From: Porticoccaceae bacterium
GTDB lineage: Bacteria > Pseudomonadota > Gammaproteobacteria > Pseudomonadales > Porticoccaceae
Direction of reading: 5' to 3'
DNA length: 64,000 nucleotides
NCBI GenBank assembly: GCA_902557735.1
Contig: CACEBC010000004.1
Location: forward strand, 1-64,000
Each line of letters opens with the position of its first letter. Position 1 is the first letter of the stretch. A program made the translations under genes and the position numbers. This document shows, one piece after another, positions 8,584-17,009 of this stretch. The notes below the pieces were generated by a model. That model was not told the origin of the DNA. It did not search any database and saw only the letters and a program-made list of their open reading frames with translations.

Positions 8584-9546
8584 ATGTCGGTTTCGACAGA
8601 GAAATGTTTTTTTTATGAACTAGAATTATGGATCTATAGATCACTTTTTGTTTTTCCACTCATGCCTTTTTCGGCATTGGCCTCAGATAAATCTGAACTA
8701 GTTTTGACTGTCCAAGCTGGGGGCGGAGTTGCGCAAGATGTTATCGATCCCTTACTTGAATTCATTAGGATGCCTGATGTGGTTTCAGGCGTGTCAATGT
8801 TGATTTTGATTGCGGGACTTGCATGCTTAGCACGAGTGCTCTACATCAGGCACCGTGATCTGAATGTTTTAACCCAAATGGGAAGGTTGTTTCCAAACTC
8901 TGAGCGAGAATTTGCCAACCGATACCCTCAATTCGAAGAAAAAATGGCAAAGTTTCCCGGGATGTTTCGTGCTTGGTCTGAATTTTGCGAAACTCTTGTT
9001 GTTCCTAGTAGTCGAGCGAAGAATCCAATTTTCAAGAATACAGTTCGTCCTCATATTTTTTTCAACATAGATCGTCTGGAGATTGGTGTGGAAGATATGA
9101 AGGCGTGGCCACGGTTGTTTGTTGGCATTGGTCTTTTTTTTAGCTTGCTCGGTTTTGTTTCGGTTTTGGGAGGGATATCTTCGTCGGCTAGCGAAGTAAG
9201 TTCGCAAACGATTGACTTGAGCAGCCTACTGATCAGTTTGGCAATGTCTATATCTGTATCTTTATACTCATTTGTGTCGGGGTTGCTAATATACCTTGCG
9301 CTCACCATAAGTTTGAAGAGCAGTGAGAGAGCGATCAATCGAAGGTTGAATCAGCTCAATGACAAAATTGAACGAGGCGTTCATTTTGTAACTTCTGAAG
9401 CGCTGGCGCAGGAGTCAATGATACTCATGGAACGACAGTTGGAGCAGATGCGGATTTTAAATGCAGTGTCGCTGGGTGACGGTGAGAAGGAACAAATACC
9501 TGGTTCTGCGGGCCAGGGCGGTAAAAACGACAGCCATATGGACTAA
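8584..9546 (+). CDS. MotA/TolQ/ExbB-like (ZorA-like) inner-membrane protein, orphan
   Basis: The protein has 320 residues with a signal-like hydrophobic N-terminus (about 18-35) and a membrane helix near 63-88. A cytoplasmic stretch follows, then a helix pair near 175-200 and 214-244, and a charged helical C-terminus. The two C-terminal helices, rich in small and polar residues (FFSLLGFVSVLGGIS, AMSISVSLYSFVSG), resemble the proton-channel core of MotA/TolQ/ExbB, in particular ZorA-type proteins. Such stators normally act with a B subunit (MotB, ExbD, ZorB). None follows; the next gene is a convergent regulator. Start ATG 8584 is backed by GAGGAG. Family assignment is moderate and rests on topology and motif feel; function is unknown. 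Confidence 0.6.
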   Translation: MSVSTEKCFFYELELWIYRSLFVFPLMPFSALASDKSELVLTVQAGGGVAQDVIDPLLEFIRMPDVVSGVSMLILIAGLACLARVLYIRHRDLNVLTQMGRLFPNSEREFANRYPQFEEKMAKFPGMFRAWSEFCETLVVPSSRAKNPIFKNTVRPHIFFNIDRLEIGVEDMKAWPRLFVGIGLFFSLLGFVSVLGGISSSASEVSSQTIDLSSLLISLAMSISVSLYSFVSGLLIYLALTISLKSSERAINRRLNQLNDKIERGVHFVTSEALAQESMILMERQLEQMRILNAVSLGDGEKEQIPGSAGQGGKNDSHMD

Positions 9547-9723
9547 ACCTTTTGCGTCACAATTTCGATGACGGCGCTGTTAACAACCAAGTAAGCCTGA
9601 GTTTTTGATCCATCTATCTCATGTTGCTTGATTATGATAGTGACCAATTGTGACTTCGACAAGCTGCGTCTAGTTTTACGCCGAATGAGAGCGAAACACG
9701 TGTTAAGCGGGATGAGCGGTCCA

Positions 9724-10584
9724 TTAATCAGATCGATCGGACAAGGCGGAAGCGATAGTTTGCGAGACGCACATGGCCGCCGTTATCGAGCGAAAAGCCG
9801 GCGCGTTAAAATCGCGTGTTTCAATAGAGATCGTAGCCTTATTAGCCATTGGAATAAGAAGGCTATCGGTAATCAGAATCGATTTTGCCCCCAGCCTTTT
9901 AACGGAGGTTAGCACTGCGTCTGTTGCCTCCTGTTCACGATTCTCTGCGCCCTCCGGTGATGTAAGGTAAGTTATGGCAACGAGTGCATCACGTTTTGTA
10001 ATCGTTTTTGTTTGCTCGGCTAACATGCCACCCAGACCGCTGAGCAGATATGCTTTTATGCCAATATGGTTAAGCATATAAGTCAGATATGCGGCGACAG
10101 CAAAGCATTTTTGCGTGCCTAGCGCATAGATACGGTCGGCCGTTGCGAGAGTCTCTATTGCACGATGGAGTGCATCGGCGTCCACATTCTTACTCAAGCT
10201 TTCTAGAGATAAGATATTGGTTGTACAGAGTGTCTGCAGCAACTCGGCACTATTACAACCAGCTTGATATAACTCACCTTCCAACACTCTTCGAATTCGC
10301 TCGGCGTGGTTTGCAGACCTCTGGACCACATAAGCTTGGTGGACCCGCTGCATCTCGCTAAATCCAGAATAACCGAAGTTTTTAGCAAATCTAATGACCG
10401 AGGAGGGCTGAACGCCTACTTTCTTGGCAATAGTCGCTACCGTCTCCATTGACATTTCGGTCGGATGATCGAGAGCAAATTGTGCTATTTGCCGAAGCCT
10501 TGTGCTGAGATTTTGATACCCAGACTCAATTTCTTCGCGAAATGCTAAGTAATCGTCAGCAGTTTTTTCATCTTTAACTTTCAT
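9724..10584 (-). CDS. RpiR family transcriptional regulator (HTH plus SIS domain)
   Basis: This 286-residue DNA-binding regulator has an N-terminal RpiR-type helix-turn-helix at about residues 28-100 (MSMETVATIAKKVGVQPSSV, then RFAKNFGYSGFSEMQ). A SIS domain follows at about 125-265, which in this family binds a sugar phosphate or sugar acid as effector (ADRIYALGTQKCFAVAAYL). It is convergent with the ZorA-like gene and separated from it by 177 bases. It could control the galactose block or a distant operon; nothing in the sequence decides this. RpiR regulators usually respond to phosphorylated sugars or amino sugars. The family call is firm. Confidence 0.9.
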   Translation of the reverse strand: MKVKDEKTADDYLAFREEIESGYQNLSTRLRQIAQFALDHPTEMSMETVATIAKKVGVQPSSVIRFAKNFGYSGFSEMQRVHQAYVVQRSANHAERIRRVLEGELYQAGCNSAELLQTLCTTNILSLESLSKNVDADALHRAIETLATADRIYALGTQKCFAVAAYLTYMLNHIGIKAYLLSGLGGMLAEQTKTITKRDALVAITYLTSPEGAENREQEATDAVLTSVKRLGAKSILITDSLLIPMANKATISIETRDFNAPAFRSITAAMCVSQTIASALSDRSD

Positions 10585-10905
10585 ATACTTTCAGGCAATA
10601 AATGCTAAGGAACACGCGTTTACCTCTGTGCTTGCGTTTGCACCTTATGCATAACTATACCTCAATATTGTTAACATAATGTCCAGTGATTGAGTCTTTC
10701 ATATGGGCTTGATGAGGCAACATGCTCTGTTGCTCCACTGGACAGCTCCTTGGTAGAACACTTCGATGCATGAGAATAATAGATTCGTGCAACAAGTTAC
10801 AGATCAAATATTCTATAAAGACGGCAGGCCCCTTTGAGGTTAAGGGGCTTCTTAAAAAACGAGCCTGTTTTCTAAATGTAACAAAGTTTTCTAGGCACTC
10901 TGGAA
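10585..10905. other. Intergenic stretch without a recognisable gene
   Basis: These 321 bases lie between two minus-strand genes. A short plus-strand reading frame (10722-10925) has no family features and is not called. The only structure seen is the hairpin at 10826-10850. The part next to 10584 should hold the promoter of the RpiR gene, but I could not pick out convincing -35 and -10 boxes. Confidence 0.5.
10826..10850 (-). terminator. Possible terminator hairpin after the methyltransferase-fold lipoprotein gene
   Basis: AGGCCCCTT (10826-10834) pairs with AAGGGGCTT (10842-10850), giving nine pairs with one G-U and a 7-base loop. It lies 56 bases beyond the stop of the minus-strand gene ending at 10906. 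The following minus-strand bases are only moderately T-rich, so termination is uncertain. Confidence 0.35.
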
Positions 10906-11796
10906 CTAGACCTCTGGCTTTCTGAATCGAAGCGTCATTCTGTCACTTTCCCCTATTCGCACATACTCGTCTTTATTCTCATCGCCCAAGCTGAGACTCG
11001 GCGGAAGAGTCCAAACTCCTTTTGGATGATTTCCGGAGTCCAAGGTATTGGCATTAATTTCAGATGATGCCTCCAGAGCAAACCCCTCTGACTCAGCTAG
11101 CGAAATGACGTAGTCTTCTGGCATATACCCGGTCTTTTCGAGTTCGGTTGCGGGAAGTGAGTCAAGGTATGCATTCTCTGGGACATCCGCCGACCTATGC
11201 TGAACTACACCAAGAACTCCTCCTGGCTTTAGCACATCAAAAAAAAGCTTGAAAGACCTCTTGGCAGCGCCGTCGCCGGCAAAACTATGAATATTCCTAA
11301 AAGTTAGTACAGCGTCCGCACTGTTTTTTGCGACATCTAATGTGCTTGTATCAAAGTGAGCGATCCCGACATCTTTATAGATCTCAGAGCTTTCAAGTTT
11401 GTCATAAAGCACCTTAGTACTCCGTCTAACATAGTTGTTCTCGGCCTCTAAATCATAATTGCCAGCTACGATGTATTTGCCCGAAACAAATGGCGCTAAA
11501 ATTTCTAAATAATAACCTCGTCCAGGGTTGATTTCGATGACATCCATATCAGCAGTGATCCCAAAAAATTCCAGTGTGGCTGCAGGATTGCGATATTTGT
11601 CTCGCTCAACGTGGCCCTGCTCTCGATGTTGATGTGACAAGACATCTTTGATTGTGTTCGGTGTTGAGACCGTTGGGTTGCTAGAGGGTGAGGTCGCCTC
11701 GGGCGAGCATGCTGCTATAAAAAGAGTTAAGACACTGGCCAAAATAGTTGATGATCTCGTTTTGACAAAAGACAGCGGCGGTTTTAGCGTTTTCAT
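10906..11796 (-). CDS. Exported lipoprotein with class I SAM-methyltransferase-like fold
   Basis: The protein has 296 residues. The N-terminus is a lipoprotein signal peptide with lipobox I-A-A-C (C30). The rest looks like a predicted methyltransferase of the exported type: TADMDVIEINPGRGYYLEILAPF is motif I, in which the usual acidic residue and glycine-rich turn are recognisable. It is followed by DAVLTFRNIHSF and FFDVLKPGGVLGVVQHR, the post-motif strand typical of class I enzymes. A periplasmic SAM-dependent enzyme would lack SAM, so a binding or other role is possible. Similar exported proteins are known in marine and Sphingomonas-type bacteria as uncharacterised methyltransferases. It seems to be a single-gene transcript. 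Confidence 0.75.
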   Translation of the reverse strand: MKTLKPPLSFVKTRSSTILASVLTLFIAACSPEATSPSSNPTVSTPNTIKDVLSHQHREQGHVERDKYRNPAATLEFFGITADMDVIEINPGRGYYLEILAPFVSGKYIVAGNYDLEAENNYVRRSTKVLYDKLESSEIYKDVGIAHFDTSTLDVAKNSADAVLTFRNIHSFAGDGAAKRSFKLFFDVLKPGGVLGVVQHRSADVPENAYLDSLPATELEKTGYMPEDYVISLAESEGFALEASSEINANTLDSGNHPKGVWTLPPSLSLGDENKDEYVRIGESDRMTLRFRKPEV

Positions 11797-11970
11797 TCCA
11801 TCCTCCTAAATTGGTTCCGTTGTTATGAGGACATTGAGTGACAGACAAGGCCCATCATGGATTTTTTGAAGTCAATAGTATCAGTCTTTGGCCCAATGAA
11901 AAATCACTTTCTGTGCGAGGAGTTGATGGGACCTTGAGACATTGTCTTGACTATAGATCAGCCAAGCCTT

Positions 11971-12615
11971 TCAAACTGAAAGAGTGTCAGAAATAAGCTT
12001 TAACCGTGCCTCCGGATCAGTCATTTCGAGCATAGTCTGCATGAGCTCGGGTTCAAAACGCAAAACTTGAAAAACATTGAAAGCGAAGTCTGAGGGATCT
12101 AACGACAACCACTTATCAGTGTCGAACTTGGCAACCTCAGTCGGAGCTCTTTCCCTGATTAATTGAAAAATCGAGCTGACAATCTTCGCTTGATACTCTC
12201 CTAGTAATTTGGAATCGGTTATTTCGTCCTTCATTATGCTGCATTTAGCTATTCGGTAGGGCAGCGTTTGTACTTCTTGTGCAAGCCTCACTCGATGCAG
12301 CATTTTTATTGTTAGATAGATCCTTCCGTCAGCAGTTCTGTCAGAGACATTGCAGTAACCCGCGCAGAATACCTCTTTCGGTGAATAAGTGGCTTGATTA
12401 TTAGAGAGCACGTCAGTTATGGATTGATTGGCTTTCGCAGCGCTGATCTGTTTTTTTGTATGACAAACTGCCACCATTCTCGTATTTTCTACACACTCCT
12501 CAACCATCGTTCTGTAACGTGGTTCAAAGATATGAAGCGGCACTTCGGCACCCGGAAAGGTCACCATATTTGGGATTGGAAATAACGCGACTTCGAGAGT
12601 TTCAGTGGTCATCAT
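11971..12615 (-). CDS. LON substrate-binding domain protein (stand-alone Lon N domain)
   Basis: This is a stand-alone homologue of the N-terminal substrate-recognition domain of Lon protease, without the ATPase and peptidase parts. Motifs are VALFPIPNMVTFPGAEVPLH, then IFEPRYR and later GRIYLTIKMLHRVRL. Length is about 214 residues, usual for this family. The frame is open to TTG 12639; I prefer ATG 12615 (or 12612), which puts the LON start motif near the N-terminus. Its cellular role is not established; proteins of this kind are thought to bind unfolded substrates. It is divergent from the efflux operon, with about 370 bases between. Confidence 0.85.
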   Translation of the reverse strand: MMTTETLEVALFPIPNMVTFPGAEVPLHIFEPRYRTMVEECVENTRMVAVCHTKKQISAAKANQSITDVLSNNQATYSPKEVFCAGYCNVSDRTADGRIYLTIKMLHRVRLAQEVQTLPYRIAKCSIMKDEITDSKLLGEYQAKIVSSIFQLIRERAPTEVAKFDTDKWLSLDPSDFAFNVFQVLRFEPELMQTMLEMTDPEARLKLISDTLSV

Positions 12616-12981
12616 GTGCTTTTGGTTTTTACAGAACAACGTATTTTAATCTATCAAACGATTATTGTATTCACATAAATACGCTTAACCGCCTGGCGTA
12701 ATTGATCCAGAATGCATCGCCACCATTAATAGGTGAAAAAAATAATGCCAGGATTTATCCTCGGACTAACACATCTTTGTTACGAATTTATCGGCTGTCT
12801 TGATTAGTTGAAGATCACTACAAAAAATTGTCATGCAAATGGATATTCAAAAAATTTCATTCCGAAAGAGGGATAAGTTTTCATTTTAATCATCACGCGC
12901 TCTCACTTGCATTCTCAAGGTGCTAAAATGGTCAACACTTTTAAACCAAATGTGCATTTTTGTATCTTATTGGAATAGCAC
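12616..12981. other. AT-rich divergent intergenic region
   Basis: These 366 bases separate the LON-domain gene (minus) from the MacA-like gene (plus), so both promoters should lie here. AT-rich blocks are present, but I found no -35/-10 pair with good spacing and no clear inverted repeat. I see no gene in it. Confidence 0.5.
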
Positions 12982-14442
12982 TTGAACATCCAATCACCTA
13001 AAAAGCTCATGCCTTTCTTTGGACTGGGGCTAATGACCTTAGCCGCCTTCTTTTATTATTTGGCTCGGACAGACAGTGATTCTCATAATTTGCGCTATCA
13101 AACTCAAGAAATCACTATCGGTACTATTGAAAGCACTGTTAATGCCTCGGGGACGATTACTCCGGTCGTAACCGTTGAGGTGGGATCAGAACTATCGGGT
13201 GTCATATCCCAACTCAAAGCGGATTTTAACTCCCAAGTAGAAAAAGGACAGCTGATAGCGAAATTGGATAGTCGAACAATTCGTGCCAGATTGCAGCAAG
13301 CTGAAGCGGACCTGGCGATGGCTAGAGCGTTACTCGAGCAGCAGAGAGCCGGCCTGAAGAGAGCACTGGCGCAATTAACTTTTGCAAAGTATCAGTTTGA
13401 CCGGCAATCTGAGCTTTTTGAACGTCAACTGGTAAGCCCATCGGAAGTAGATAATAAGCGCGCGATGCTCCGTATGGCAGAGGCTGACGCAGAACTGAGC
13501 CGAGCGCAGATAAAAGCCTCAGAAGCTCAACTGCTTCAACGCCAGGCCCAATTAGAACAGGCTGAGTTGAATTTAGAGCGGACTGAGATTCGTTCGCCAG
13601 TCTCAGGCATCGTTATAAATCGCCAGGTTGATATCGGTCAAACAGTAGCGGCGAGCCTTTCCGCGCCGCTACTGTTTGAGATAGCCCAGGATCTGGCTCA
13701 AATGCAAATCGAGGCTGACGTGGATGAAGCAGATATCGGTAAGCTTCGGAGGGGTCAATATGTCCGATTTCAAGTAGATGCTTATCCTGCCCGTGAGTTC
13801 GAGGGACAGATTTCCCAGATCCGCAAAGCATCCACTACGGTTTCAAATGTGGTGACATATAAAGTCATCATAAGCGCTGAGAATGCTGATCAAAGTCTCA
13901 TGCCTGGAATGACGGCCAACGTCGACATAATTTTGGGCAAGAAGGAAAAGGTCTTGAGGGTTCCAAACACCGCGCTCCGTTTCAGGCCAGCTAATGCAAG
14001 CTTGTTGTCAGGACGATCGGCATTGCCATTTAAGGAGTTTGTTTTAGCGCTTGACCTTAGGGGACAGCAGAAGCAAAACGTTGATTTAATATTGAAGGAA
14101 TTTGATGATGAAATGAAAGCATTCAAAGAGAAAAGTATCGGGGATTGGAGAAGTGAGAAACGCCTTGAACAGATCCGGCAAAAATTGACAAATCAACTCA
14201 AACTCACCTTATCTCAAGAACAGTTTGAACAGTTCAGTTCAAAACGAAATCATGCTTCTCGCGGTAACCTGGCCAACATGAATCACTCACTTGGTGAGGT
14301 GTGGATATTGAAGGATGGTTCCCCTCATCGCATTTTAGTCAATACCGGTCTGTCGAATAATGAATATACGGAATTGATAGGCGATAAACTATCAGCGGGA
14401 ACCAGTGTAATAGTGAGAGTTTCTCGCAGGCAACACAAATAG
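12982..14442 (+). CDS. Periplasmic adaptor (membrane fusion) protein of a MacAB-type pump
   Basis: This 486-residue adaptor connects an ABC permease to an outer-membrane channel. Residues 10-27 are the membrane anchor. Residues 60-95 are a lipoyl-like half (VEVGSELSGVISQL). Residues about 95-205 are a long alpha-helical hairpin rich in Ala, Gln and Arg, followed by the second lipoyl half (RTEIRSPVSGIVINRQVDIG) and a beta-barrel domain. Unusually, residues about 350-430 form a charged helical insertion with an LSQEQFEQF element resembling the LTxxQ motif of Spy/CpxP-type proteins. The start is TTG 12982; ATG 13009 is a possible alternative. The ATPase gene follows after 3 bases. Exported substrate is unknown. 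Confidence 0.88.
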   Translation: MNIQSPKKLMPFFGLGLMTLAAFFYYLARTDSDSHNLRYQTQEITIGTIESTVNASGTITPVVTVEVGSELSGVISQLKADFNSQVEKGQLIAKLDSRTIRARLQQAEADLAMARALLEQQRAGLKRALAQLTFAKYQFDRQSELFERQLVSPSEVDNKRAMLRMAEADAELSRAQIKASEAQLLQRQAQLEQAELNLERTEIRSPVSGIVINRQVDIGQTVAASLSAPLLFEIAQDLAQMQIEADVDEADIGKLRRGQYVRFQVDAYPAREFEGQISQIRKASTTVSNVVTYKVIISAENADQSLMPGMTANVDIILGKKEKVLRVPNTALRFRPANASLLSGRSALPFKEFVLALDLRGQQKQNVDLILKEFDDEMKAFKEKSIGDWRSEKRLEQIRQKLTNQLKLTLSQEQFEQFSSKRNHASRGNLANMNHSLGEVWILKDGSPHRILVNTGLSNNEYTELIGDKLSAGTSVIVRVSRRQHK

Positions 14443-14445
14443 CTC

Positions 14446-15186
14446 ATGATCACGCGCGAAAATATTATCCAAGTGCGAGGTTTGAAGAAAGCCTACGATA
14501 TGGGAGATCAGCGAATATGGGCTCTTGATGGGATCACTCTTGATATCGCGAGGGGCGAGTTTGTCGCGGTCATGGGACCATCAGGATCTGGCAAGTCTAC
14601 GCTCATGAACATGTTCGGCTGTCTTGATTCACCAACTGTAGGAGACATAAGCATAAATGGAGAGATTGTCTCGAATCTCTCATCTCATAAGTTGGCTGAG
14701 GTGCGAAATAAAATGATCGGGTTTGTTTTTCAACAATTTAATTTGCTGGCCAGAACGAGTGCACTTGAGAACGTAATGCTTCCGTTATTTTATTCCAAGT
14801 TGGATAAAGTGCATTGGAAACCGCGAGCACTGAGTTGCTTAAATAAGGTGGGCTTGGCAGATCGCACTGAGCATTTCCCATCTCAGCTCTCCGGAGGCCA
14901 GCAACAGCGGGTTGCAATAGCACGAGCTTTGGTAAATGAACCCCCTATAATTCTGGCAGATGAACCCACTGGTGCTCTGGATACAAGGACTGGCCGAGAC
15001 ATCATGGAGCTTCTGCAGAGGCTCAATACTCTCGGGCAGACCATTATACTCGTCACACACGAAACTGACGTAGCAGAATACGCAAGTCGTCACCTAATAG
15101 TCCGTGATGGAAAACTCATTTCCGACAAGCTCGCGGGTCTGGACGATGATACGAATAAACCATGCCAAATCAGGGCGAAATCTTAA
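14446..15186 (+). CDS. ABC transporter ATPase, MacB/LolD type
   Basis: This cytoplasmic ATPase of 246 residues drives the adjacent permease. Walker A is GPSGSGKST (about residues 45-53), the signature is LSGGQQQR, Walker B is [12 protein letters not shown], and the switch histidine is in ILVTHETDV. The strong Q-loop VFQQFNLL is typical of the MacB/LolD subfamily. In classical MacB the ATPase is fused to the permease; here they are separate genes, as in many MacAB-like and FtsX-type systems. It sits between adaptor and permease in one operon. Confidence 0.95.
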   Translation: MITRENIIQVRGLKKAYDMGDQRIWALDGITLDIARGEFVAVMGPSGSGKSTLMNMFGCLDSPTVGDISINGEIVSNLSSHKLAEVRNKMIGFVFQQFNLLARTSALENVMLPLFYSKLDKVHWKPRALSCLNKVGLADRTEHFPSQLSGGQQQRVAIARALVNEPPIILADEPTGALDTRTGRDIMELLQRLNTLGQTIILVTHETDVAEYASRHLIVRDGKLISDKLAGLDDDTNKPCQIRAKS

Positions 15187-15211
15187 AGCGAATTACGCAA
15201 GGTTGATTTAA

Positions 15212-16444
15212 ATGAAACTGTTACAACTGTTCTCTGTAGCTTTGACGGCCCTGAGAGTCAATCTTCTTCGAAGTATGTTGACGATGTTGGGCATCATTAT
15301 TGGTGTCTCGGCCGTTATTATCATGGTTTCCCTTGGCGCTGGTGCCCAAGAGCAGATAGAACAACAGCTCGAGAACCTCGGTGGGAGTGTCTTCATTATT
15401 TTCAATAATAGTAGGCGTTCCGGAGGAGCTTCGACTGGCGCAGGGTCAGTAAAGAAGTTAACAACTGTTGATGCTGATTACCTTAAAAGTCAGGTGCCCG
15501 GTGTAGAGGCGGCTGCTGCGGCACTGAGGGGAAGTGGGCAGATTGTTTTTGGTAATATGAACTGGAGAACAAATATCGACGGTGTGGCTATAGGCTATTT
15601 GGCCGCAAGAAGTTGGGAAATAGCCGATGGTCGATCTTTTAGTCCAAGTGAATGGACATCTGCCGCTAAGGTGGCAATCTTAGGAGAGACGGTTCGGGCT
15701 GAACTTTTTGGAGAGGGTGCTTCGATTGGTCAGATGGTGCGAATAAGTAACTTTAATGCACGGATAATTGGAATAGTTTCTCCCAAAGGACAAAGTGCTA
15801 ATGGCATTGATTTGGATGACAGGATTTTTATGCCTATTGAAACTGTTCGGAAAAGAATCCAAGGAATTAGAAAATACAATCCAAAAGCGGTTGATTGGTT
15901 AACGGTTAAGATGTTTGACGGTTATGACATGAATTTTGCGAAAGAAGATATCTTGAATGCTTTGCGTGCTCGAATGAAAATTGGGCCTAACCAAGAGGAC
16001 AGCTTTACTGTTAAAAATCTGTCAGAGATGTATGAAGCAAGAGCTAAAACGACGCAGATTTTCAACAGTCTTTTGACGTCTGTTGCTTCGGTAAGTCTTC
16101 TCGTAGGGGGTATTGGGATTATGAACATAATGCTGGTCTCAGTGACTGAGAGAACTAGAGAGATAGGTTTGCGCATGGCCGTAGGAGCAAAATCCTCACA
16201 CATACTGAGTCAGTTCTTAGTTGAAGCGACAACTCTATGCGGTTTAGGAGGAGCCATAGGGGTTTTTTTGGCTGGGGTAGTGGTTGCTATTTTGGAAGTA
16301 TATACCGAGCATACTGCAGTTATCGAGTATCATATTGTTCTGATAAGCCTTGGGTTTTCCGCGCTGATAGGAGTGTTTTTTGGGTATTACCCGGCTCTTA
16401 AAGCGTCTCGATTGCAGCCCATCGATGCGCTGAGGCATGAGTAG
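15212..16444 (+). CDS. ABC transporter permease, MacB/FtsX type
   Basis: The permease has 410 residues. An N-terminal membrane helix (RSMLTMLGIIIGVSAVIIMV) is followed by a large periplasmic MacB-like domain of about 240 residues. Three C-terminal helices with the FtsX signature (GGIGIMNIMLVSVTERTREI, then GLRMAVGAKSSHI) complete it. This is the four-helix topology of mechanotransmission-type transporters, which move substrates through an adaptor and TolC-like channel rather than across the inner membrane. It starts 25 bases after the ATPase gene and ends the three-gene operon. No outer-membrane channel gene is seen nearby. Likely roles are export of peptides, macrolide-like compounds or lipids. 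Confidence 0.95.
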   Translation: MKLLQLFSVALTALRVNLLRSMLTMLGIIIGVSAVIIMVSLGAGAQEQIEQQLENLGGSVFIIFNNSRRSGGASTGAGSVKKLTTVDADYLKSQVPGVEAAAAALRGSGQIVFGNMNWRTNIDGVAIGYLAARSWEIADGRSFSPSEWTSAAKVAILGETVRAELFGEGASIGQMVRISNFNARIIGIVSPKGQSANGIDLDDRIFMPIETVRKRIQGIRKYNPKAVDWLTVKMFDGYDMNFAKEDILNALRARMKIGPNQEDSFTVKNLSEMYEARAKTTQIFNSLLTSVASVSLLVGGIGIMNIMLVSVTERTREIGLRMAVGAKSSHILSQFLVEATTLCGLGGAIGVFLAGVVVAILEVYTEHTAVIEYHIVLISLGFSALIGVFFGYYPALKASRLQPIDALRHE

Positions 16445-16592
16445 TGCACATTATCCATTTGGTTTTATCGATCAATTTTAGAAAATTCGGATAAATTAAT
16501 CGGCTTGACATAAATAATGGTTTATTTAATAAAAAGAGACTGATTTTTGCACCAATAACTATTTGCAATTCGTGTTTCTGCCAGATTAAATC

Positions 16593-16952
16593 TTGAACAT
16601 CTGGTTAATTCTTTTAGTGTCTCTCACCCCAATACTTATTGGCACACATATTATGGGTAGGCAAGAGATTATAAAAATAAAACATCAAGAGACCGGTTTG
16701 GAGGGCAGTTGTTACATCGGCTATTGTTGGACATATTTCCTATTTGGTATTTTTGTGCCAGTTTACCGAGGCGAGAACAAGCTCGCATTGATCCACTTGA
16801 TTCTATCGGTTTTAACCTTTGGGCTATTTCAATTCGCTTTTATGCCATTTTTGTACAATAAGCAACATGGAAAGAGACTATTGAAAAGTGGTTGGCAGTT
16901 GTCAGATATAGGGGAAAAAAATCATTTGGCTAGGGCTCGGTATTTTGGATAG
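16593..16952 (+). CDS. Small membrane protein, HrgC-like
   Basis: The product is 119 residues with a start-proximal hydrophobic helix and two further hydrophobic segments around residues 47-60 and 68-88. The C-terminal half (GYCWTYFLFGIFVPVYRGE and FMPFLYNKQHGKRLLKSGW) recalls the HrgC family, small membrane proteins with an aromatic first helix and a conserved YNK...L...GW end. Function is unknown. The start is TTG 16593 without a strong ribosome-binding site, so a shorter form from ATG 16653 is possible. It is convergent with the leucine-rich-repeat gene. Confidence 0.6.
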   Translation: MNIWLILLVSLTPILIGTHIMGRQEIIKIKHQETGLEGSCYIGYCWTYFLFGIFVPVYRGENKLALIHLILSVLTFGLFQFAFMPFLYNKQHGKRLLKSGWQLSDIGEKNHLARARYFG

Positions 16953-17009
16953 AAAGCCATCTCTAATGCTTTGTTGACAGTAAGTTGTTTTATACCAAAG
17001 AATACTCTG

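Noticed and set aside
8584-9546. Zorya anti-phage defence system
   Set aside because: Only a ZorA-like protein is present; no ZorB, ZorC, ZorD or ZorE gene follows, so a defence call is not supported.
10722-10925. Plus-strand frame of 67 codons between the RpiR and lipoprotein genes
   Set aside because: Cysteine-rich but without family resemblance; it runs over the hairpin at 10826-10850 and into the 3' end of the lipoprotein gene.
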